64,000 bases of DNA from Paenibacillus sp. PAMC 26794 (GTDB taxonomy: Bacteria > Bacillota > Bacilli > Paenibacillales > Paenibacillaceae): contig NZ_ANHX01000092.1 of NCBI RefSeq assembly GCF_000316035.1, positions 1 through 64,000 of the forward strand. Direction: 5' to 3'. Below the pieces are notes generated by a model. That model searched no databases. It was not told where the DNA came from and saw only the letters and a list, made by a program, of their open reading frames with translations. The number at the start of each line of letters is the position of its first letter. Positions within the stretch are counted from its first letter, which is position 1. This document shows positions 59,363 to 64,000 of this stretch, one piece after another. Both the position numbers and the translations under genes were made by a program.

Positions 59363-60868
59363 ATGGGACAAAAAACGGGATTCAAAAAAGGTGCACTGTT
59401 ACTTTCTGCGTCACTGGTATTGAGTACAATTCTGGGAGCATGCTCCACGGACAAAGCAGGTTCAGGGACCGCTGCGGGTGGAACTGACGAGATTACCATT
59501 ATGCTTCCGAACTTCGAAGCGGAGAATCCGCCGGAGAACAGCCCGGTCATCCAGAAGCTTGAAGAACTGACCAAGGTGGATGTGAACCTGCAGTGGGTGC
59601 CAAGCAGCTCGTACGAAGACAAATTCAACATCACACTGGCCTCGGGAAAGCTGCCTCAGATTATGGTGGTGTTAGGGAAGTCCCCAAGTTTTATTAATGC
59701 GGCTCGAACCGGGGCTTTCTGGGAGCTTGGTCCTTATCTGAAAGACTATCCGAATCTGAGTCAAATGAATGAAATCATCACCAACAATGCGTCAATCGAT
59801 GGCAAAACCTATGGGATCTACCGGGCACGTGCCCTGGGACGTAATGGGGTCACAATCCGAAAGGATTGGCTGGAGAAGTTGGGGCTGGAAGAGCCGAAGA
59901 CGATTGATGAATTTTACAATGTATTGAAAGCGTTCACGAAAGATGATCCAGACGGTAACGGTAAGGATGATACGTACGGTCTGGTTGCCAGCAAATTCAC
60001 GGGTCCGTGGGATAACATGCAGGTATGGTTCGGTGCACCCAACAAATGGGGAGATGATGGTAGCGGAGGTCTGATCCCGGCGCATGAGACACCAGAATAC
60101 ATGGAAGCCCTGAAATTTTTTCGGCAAATCTATAGCGAAGGTCTGGTCAACAAGGATTTTGCCGTGATGGATGCAACGAAACTGCCTGATCCATTTGTGA
60201 ATGGTCAAGCCGGTGTCATGGTAGATGTAGCAGATAATGCGCAGCGGATGGATCAGAAAATACTCGATAAAGACCCAAATGCGACAGGACGCGTGGATGT
60301 GCTGCAAGCGATGGAAGGTCCAAAGGGATTGCGTGATATGCCAACGTCCGGTTACTCAGGCCTGATTACCATTTCCAAAAGCAGTGTCAAAACGGAAGAA
60401 GACCTGAAGAAGGTGCTGAGCTTCCTCGATCAGTTGAATGAACCGGAATTGCAGGCATTGCTGTACAACGGACTGGAAGGCAAGCAATACGAGAAAAAAG
60501 AAGACTACATCATACCAAGCACTGACAAGCTGGCGCTGCGCGACCTGCAGGGTTTAAATCAGATTTTGATGTTTGTGCCGGAAGACAGAACGCTTCGTGT
60601 ACAACAGACACCTGTCCGTGAAAAGGTTGCACAGGTGCAGAAAGCCAACGAAGAGATTGTCATCGCCAATCCTGGCGAACCGCTGATCTCTGATGTTTAC
60701 GCTCAGAAAGGACCGCAGCTGGACAATATCATCAACGATGCGCGGATCAAATATATCGTAGGTCAGATTGATGAGAAAGGATTCGAAGATGCTGTTGCCC
60801 TGTGGAAGAATAACGGCGGAGACGATTATGTCAAAGAAGTTAATGAACTGTACGCTGCACTGAAGTAG
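59363..60868 (+). CDS. Sugar ABC transporter substrate-binding lipoprotein (LplA-like)
   Basis: A 501-residue extracellular lipoprotein. The signal peptide is followed by lipobox STILGACST. Family features are VNLQWVPSSSYEDKFNITLASG, LPQIMVVLGKSPSFI, GAFWELGPYLKDYPNL, RKDWLEKLGLEEPKTIDEF and DPDGNGKDDTYGL, a likely calcium-binding loop of this group. ATG 59363 follows AAGGGGGAG. It captures an oligosaccharide for the two permeases. The length and loop match LplA and YtcQ proteins. Confidence 0.9.
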   Translation: MGQKTGFKKGALLLSASLVLSTILGACSTDKAGSGTAAGGTDEITIMLPNFEAENPPENSPVIQKLEELTKVDVNLQWVPSSSYEDKFNITLASGKLPQIMVVLGKSPSFINAARTGAFWELGPYLKDYPNLSQMNEIITNNASIDGKTYGIYRARALGRNGVTIRKDWLEKLGLEEPKTIDEFYNVLKAFTKDDPDGNGKDDTYGLVASKFTGPWDNMQVWFGAPNKWGDDGSGGLIPAHETPEYMEALKFFRQIYSEGLVNKDFAVMDATKLPDPFVNGQAGVMVDVADNAQRMDQKILDKDPNATGRVDVLQAMEGPKGLRDMPTSGYSGLITISKSSVKTEEDLKKVLSFLDQLNEPELQALLYNGLEGKQYEKKEDYIIPSTDKLALRDLQGLNQILMFVPEDRTLRVQQTPVREKVAQVQKANEEIVIANPGEPLISDVYAQKGPQLDNIINDARIKYIVGQIDEKGFEDAVALWKNNGGDDYVKEVNELYAALK

Positions 60869-60888
60869 TGTGAAAGGAGGAAGGCAAC

Positions 60889-63800
60889 ATGTGGAACGGG
60901 GATGCTTTTGAAAATCCCGAGGCGCAGTACAGGGTCCATCCCTTTTGGTTCTGGAACGGGGATATGGAAGAAGAGCAGGTTAAGCGGCAGGTGGCTGAGA
61001 TGGCCACGCAAGGTGTAGGCGGATTCTTCATCTGTCCGCGTCAGGGGCTACAGATTCCCTATCTCTCTGAAGCATGGTTCGATAAGGTGCGGATTGCAGT
61101 GCAGGCAGCTGCCGATCATGGCATGCAGGTATGGTTATATGACGAGTATCCCTATCCGAGTGGAATGGCTGGTGGGGAAGTGACCCTTGATTTCCCTGAA
61201 GCAAAGCAGCGTCAGCTCGTGCATCATCAGTTGGTGGTTCAGGGTGAAGAAGCTGTCGATCTGGAGTTGCCATGGGGACGAGTCTTGGTTGCCAAGGCGA
61301 TTCCCAAGGATGAACAGGGCAAACGGTTGTGGCATGAGTCCAGCGATCTGCGCAGCAAAATCGGCAATATCCAGACCGATCAGGTGTTTCAGGAGACCGG
61401 ACTCACATCGTATAACCGCAAGCGGTTCTTCACCTACCGAACAGCGTTCCGCTTGTTGTGGGATGTTCCCCCGGGTGATTGGGAGTTGATTATATTTCAA
61501 GAAATGGAGATCGACGATTTCAAATATTACGGCAACTTTGTTGATCCTTGCCACAAGGAAGCGATGAGTCGTTTTATTGAACTGACACATGAGCGTTATA
61601 AGTCAGCGGTTGGAGATCAATTTGAAAGCGTGATCAAAGGCATGTTCTCGGATGAGATTGCACCGCTGGGTCGTATCCCCTGGTCACCACAGCTTCCCCG
61701 TTATTTCAGCGAGCGTTGTGGTTATAGTCTGATCGATTCGCTACTGGCCCTGTTATATGGTGATGTTCCGGACGCGCATCGGATTCGGTATGACTACTAT
61801 CAGTCACTGCACCTGCTTCTCAGGGAGTCCTATCACAAACAGGTGCATGACTGGTGTGAGGAAGCAGGAATCCAGTATGCGGCTGAAGTGCCTGGGGTAC
61901 GGATGACCACCCAGTTGTTCAGCCATATGCCAGGTGGTGATTCGGCCCATGAGAAAATTGGACGATCCTTATCGTGGATTCTGGAACGGTACGGCCAAAA
62001 GATGCGTGACAATCCCAAGATGGTCAGTTCGCTTGCCCGGCAATTGGGCCGAAGCCGCAATCTGATTGAATGTTTTCACAGTGTAGGCTGGTCCATGACG
62101 CTACAGGATGCCAAGTGGATGATTGATCGAATGGCCGCCATGGGCACCAATTTTTATAACTTTCACGCCTTTTTCTATACGATTGGTGGGCTTGCGAAGC
62201 ATGACGCACCGCCGTCTCAATTTTTACAGAATCCCTACTGGAAGCATTTCCGGCGATTGGGGGATTACACCGGACGTTTGAGCTATCTCATGAGCACCGG
62301 AGCAGCAGATATTCGTATTGCCGTGCTTGACCCAACGACGACATTCTGGAGTCTGATGGGGAATCCGCTGCATGGATTTGAATATAGCGGCGAAGACGAA
62401 GCAGAACGGGGGCAACTGGAGCGTCTGACGAAGGACTGGATGAGGATCACGACACATCTGCTCGAAAACAGACGTGACTATGATCACCTTGATCCCGAAT
62501 TGTTGGCTGAAGCTGACTTAACGGATGGCATCATTCAGATCGGCGTTGCCCGTTATGACGCACTGATTCTGCCACCGATGCTGAATCTGGAGGCCGCGGC
62601 CTGGGAACAGGTGAAGAGATTCGTTCAGCAGGGAGGAACTGTCATCTCTGTTGGGATGCCTCCGCATATTGCCATCCAGCCGGGAAGTCCGGAGGGAGAG
62701 GAAGCTGCCCAGTTCTTTGGTGCGGGCGAGCAGCCACAAGAGGTGTACTGGGGCCGTAGCGTGACAACAGATCACGATATCCGTGAAACCATGTGGCATC
62801 AAGGTGAGGGGAATGCCTATTTTCTACCCGCAGGAACAGGGCAGGGAGATGACTTTTCGCTGGAGCTAATCTCTCTCCTGCTCGATCAGGTATTGCCGGA
62901 ACCCATCTGCTGGATCATGGAGGAGGAAAGTGCCTCCCTGCTGATGCACACCCGTGAATTGTCGGCTGGAGAGCACATGGTTTTTTTGACCAATCAGGAG
63001 GGTCAGGAATTGAAGGGGCAATTAAAGCTAGTTGCCAGACAGCTGTGGGATGGAGAGGAGCTGGCAGAGGGTGCTTGTCTTGTGGCAGAACGACTTGATC
63101 TGGAGACAGGACAACTTCAGGCATTGCCGTATACGAGCAGTGGTGGGGAATGGTGCATTTCACTAACGCTGGCGCCTTATGAAGCACATGCTGTTCGTCT
63201 TACTTTACAAGCTGTGAAGGAAGAGGCTTTAACAGCGAAGTTGGATGTAGCAGACAAAATGGGTTCGGCGTTCGGATCTGATGTATCGGCAGGGACGAAT
63301 CAAGCCAGTAAGATCAGTATTCCTTCAGAAGGGCCATGGCGATTGGAAACGGTGCAGCCTAACATTTTGCGAATGGGACAATTCCATCTTCAGGCTTCCA
63401 ATGCTAATGGTGTGATTCTGGAAAGCCAGCATGTAGCTGTAAAACCGTTTATTGATCAGGCGGCAGAATTATCGGAGCAGCAGCATCTGCCACTCCAGTT
63501 CAACCAGGTATTTGGCACACCGAAAAAGGCATCCGTTGCTTACCCGATCGAGTGCCGATATACGACCACATTTGAGCTAAGAACGGCATTGCCTGCATGC
63601 TTGTTATTTATGGACAGAGCGGCGATTTCGGGCACTTGGTCGATGGAGATTAATGGGCAACCGCTTGAAAAGGAACAATTCGATCCAATCGAAATAACCG
63701 ACCACAATAACATCGCTTGTGAGATTACGGAGCTGCTGCACAGCGGTCTCAACGAAATGACGGTCATCGTACAGGTAACGAAAGATGAGGATGGCATTGT

Positions 63801-64000
63801 GGATCCCTTGTATCTACAGGGAAGATTCGGCGTGGAGTTCCATCATGAAGGCATGGCTTCGCTCGTGCGGGAATCGGACACGGCCCTTTGTATCGGACCA
63901 GAACCGCAGCCGCTGTATCCCCATTTTGCCGGGGAAATGAGTTATAAACGCACGTTCTGGCTGAATGAGCCAGGGGAAGATATTACCTCGTTTGAACTGG
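60889..64000 (+). CDS. GH106-like glycoside hydrolase, 5' part only
   Basis: The frame runs from ATG 60889, behind AAAGGAGGAAGG, to the window end without a stop, giving at least 1037 residues. The N-terminal HPFWFWNGDMEEEQVKRQV, GGFFICPRQGL and WLYDEYPYPSGMAGG match the family of putative alpha-L-rhamnosidase-type glycosidases (GH106-like). No signal peptide is seen, so it should act on imported sugars in the cytoplasm. A galactose-binding-like beta domain follows in the C-terminal part visible here. It starts 20 bases after the binding-protein gene, so it is the catabolic part of the operon. Confidence 0.82.
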   Translation, partial: MWNGDAFENPEAQYRVHPFWFWNGDMEEEQVKRQVAEMATQGVGGFFICPRQGLQIPYLSEAWFDKVRIAVQAAADHGMQVWLYDEYPYPSGMAGGEVTLDFPEAKQRQLVHHQLVVQGEEAVDLELPWGRVLVAKAIPKDEQGKRLWHESSDLRSKIGNIQTDQVFQETGLTSYNRKRFFTYRTAFRLLWDVPPGDWELIIFQEMEIDDFKYYGNFVDPCHKEAMSRFIELTHERYKSAVGDQFESVIKGMFSDEIAPLGRIPWSPQLPRYFSERCGYSLIDSLLALLYGDVPDAHRIRYDYYQSLHLLLRESYHKQVHDWCEEAGIQYAAEVPGVRMTTQLFSHMPGGDSAHEKIGRSLSWILERYGQKMRDNPKMVSSLARQLGRSRNLIECFHSVGWSMTLQDAKWMIDRMAAMGTNFYNFHAFFYTIGGLAKHDAPPSQFLQNPYWKHFRRLGDYTGRLSYLMSTGAADIRIAVLDPTTTFWSLMGNPLHGFEYSGEDEAERGQLERLTKDWMRITTHLLENRRDYDHLDPELLAEADLTDGIIQIGVARYDALILPPMLNLEAAAWEQVKRFVQQGGTVISVGMPPHIAIQPGSPEGEEAAQFFGAGEQPQEVYWGRSVTTDHDIRETMWHQGEGNAYFLPAGTGQGDDFSLELISLLLDQVLPEPICWIMEEESASLLMHTRELSAGEHMVFLTNQEGQELKGQLKLVARQLWDGEELAEGACLVAERLDLETGQLQALPYTSSGGEWCISLTLAPYEAHAVRLTLQAVKEEALTAKLDVADKMGSAFGSDVSAGTNQASKISIPSEGPWRLETVQPNILRMGQFHLQASNANGVILESQHVAVKPFIDQAAELSEQQHLPLQFNQVFGTPKKASVAYPIECRYTTTFELRTALPACLLFMDRAAISGTWSMEINGQPLEKEQFDPIEITDHNNIACEITELLHSGLNEMTVIVQVTKDEDGIVDPLYLQGRFGVEFHHEGMASLVRESDTALCIGPEPQPLYPHFAGEMSYKRTFWLNEPGEDITSFEL

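Noticed and set aside
1..64000. CRISPR arrays, tRNA, rRNA, insertion sequences, prophage genes and known riboswitches
   Set aside because: None was recognised by reading. Short RNA genes could be missed without covariance-model searches.

Overview
The window reads as a chromosomal segment of a spore-forming Firmicute, most likely Paenibacillus or a close relative. The evidence is strong AGGAGG-type ribosome binding sites with frequent GTG/TTG starts, a GerE sporulation regulator (46747-46971), a YhcN/YlaJ-type spore lipoprotein, CgeB-like spore-surface glycosyltransferases, a GH42 beta-galactosidase, and a two-membrane-segment AraC regulator beside an LplABC-type sugar transporter. No tRNA, rRNA, CRISPR array, phage or insertion sequence was recognised. 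The assignment rests on gene content only.

Layout. 1-2313: end of a surface-glycan region (partial GT-D-type protein, then a family 2 glycosyltransferase with a very basic N-terminal arm). 2667-12272: a sulfur-salvage region resembling the Bacillus subtilis ytmO/ytnI/ytnJ/ytnL (cmo) system, with a glutaredoxin-like protein, two flavin-dependent monooxygenases, an SsuE-like FMN reductase, an M20D amidohydrolase, a LysR regulator and a peptide-type ABC importer that lacks ATPase genes. 12551-20188: an MFS transporter, divergent AraC regulator and GH42 beta-galactosidase, then a divergent molybdate module (HTH/PBP regulator, modA, modB, no modC). 21093-24169: a complete cystine-type ABC importer, which fits the sulfur theme.

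24291-37131 is the most unusual region. Three small related helical proteins and a highly basic small protein precede two CgeB-like glycosyltransferases, a GT4 enzyme with an Arg/Lys-rich tail, four nucleotide-sugar enzymes that resemble a UDP-6-deoxy-HexNAc (FucNAc-type) pathway, two GT2 paralogues and a further GT4 with a 56-residue partner. Four proteins of the two glycan regions share a G-[YF]-x-x tetrad repeat, three of them beside a strongly basic stretch. I infer a spore-surface glycosylation assembly, with gerE nearby as a plausible regulator.

37930-49092: a DHA2-type efflux pump behind three tandem operator-like repeats, another GT4, a GldA/GldF/GldG/DUF4340-type ABC system, the YhcN-like lipoprotein, gerE, a retropepsin-like protein pair and small proteins of unknown role. 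49303-52121: RpiR regulator-nagB-nagA for amino-sugar catabolism. 53205-54560: M20 dipeptidase. 54776-64000: AraC sensor-regulator, sugar ABC importer behind a cre site, and a large GH106-like glycosidase cut by the window end.

Noncoding DNA is informative. Two structured repeats (40801-40913 and 53038-53156) keep the same fold while their stems change on both sides. A second composite repeat (35420-35676 and 52726-52949) is built from inverted 25-bp units and ends in a GGGGTGT hairpin. Bidirectional terminators separate several convergent genes.
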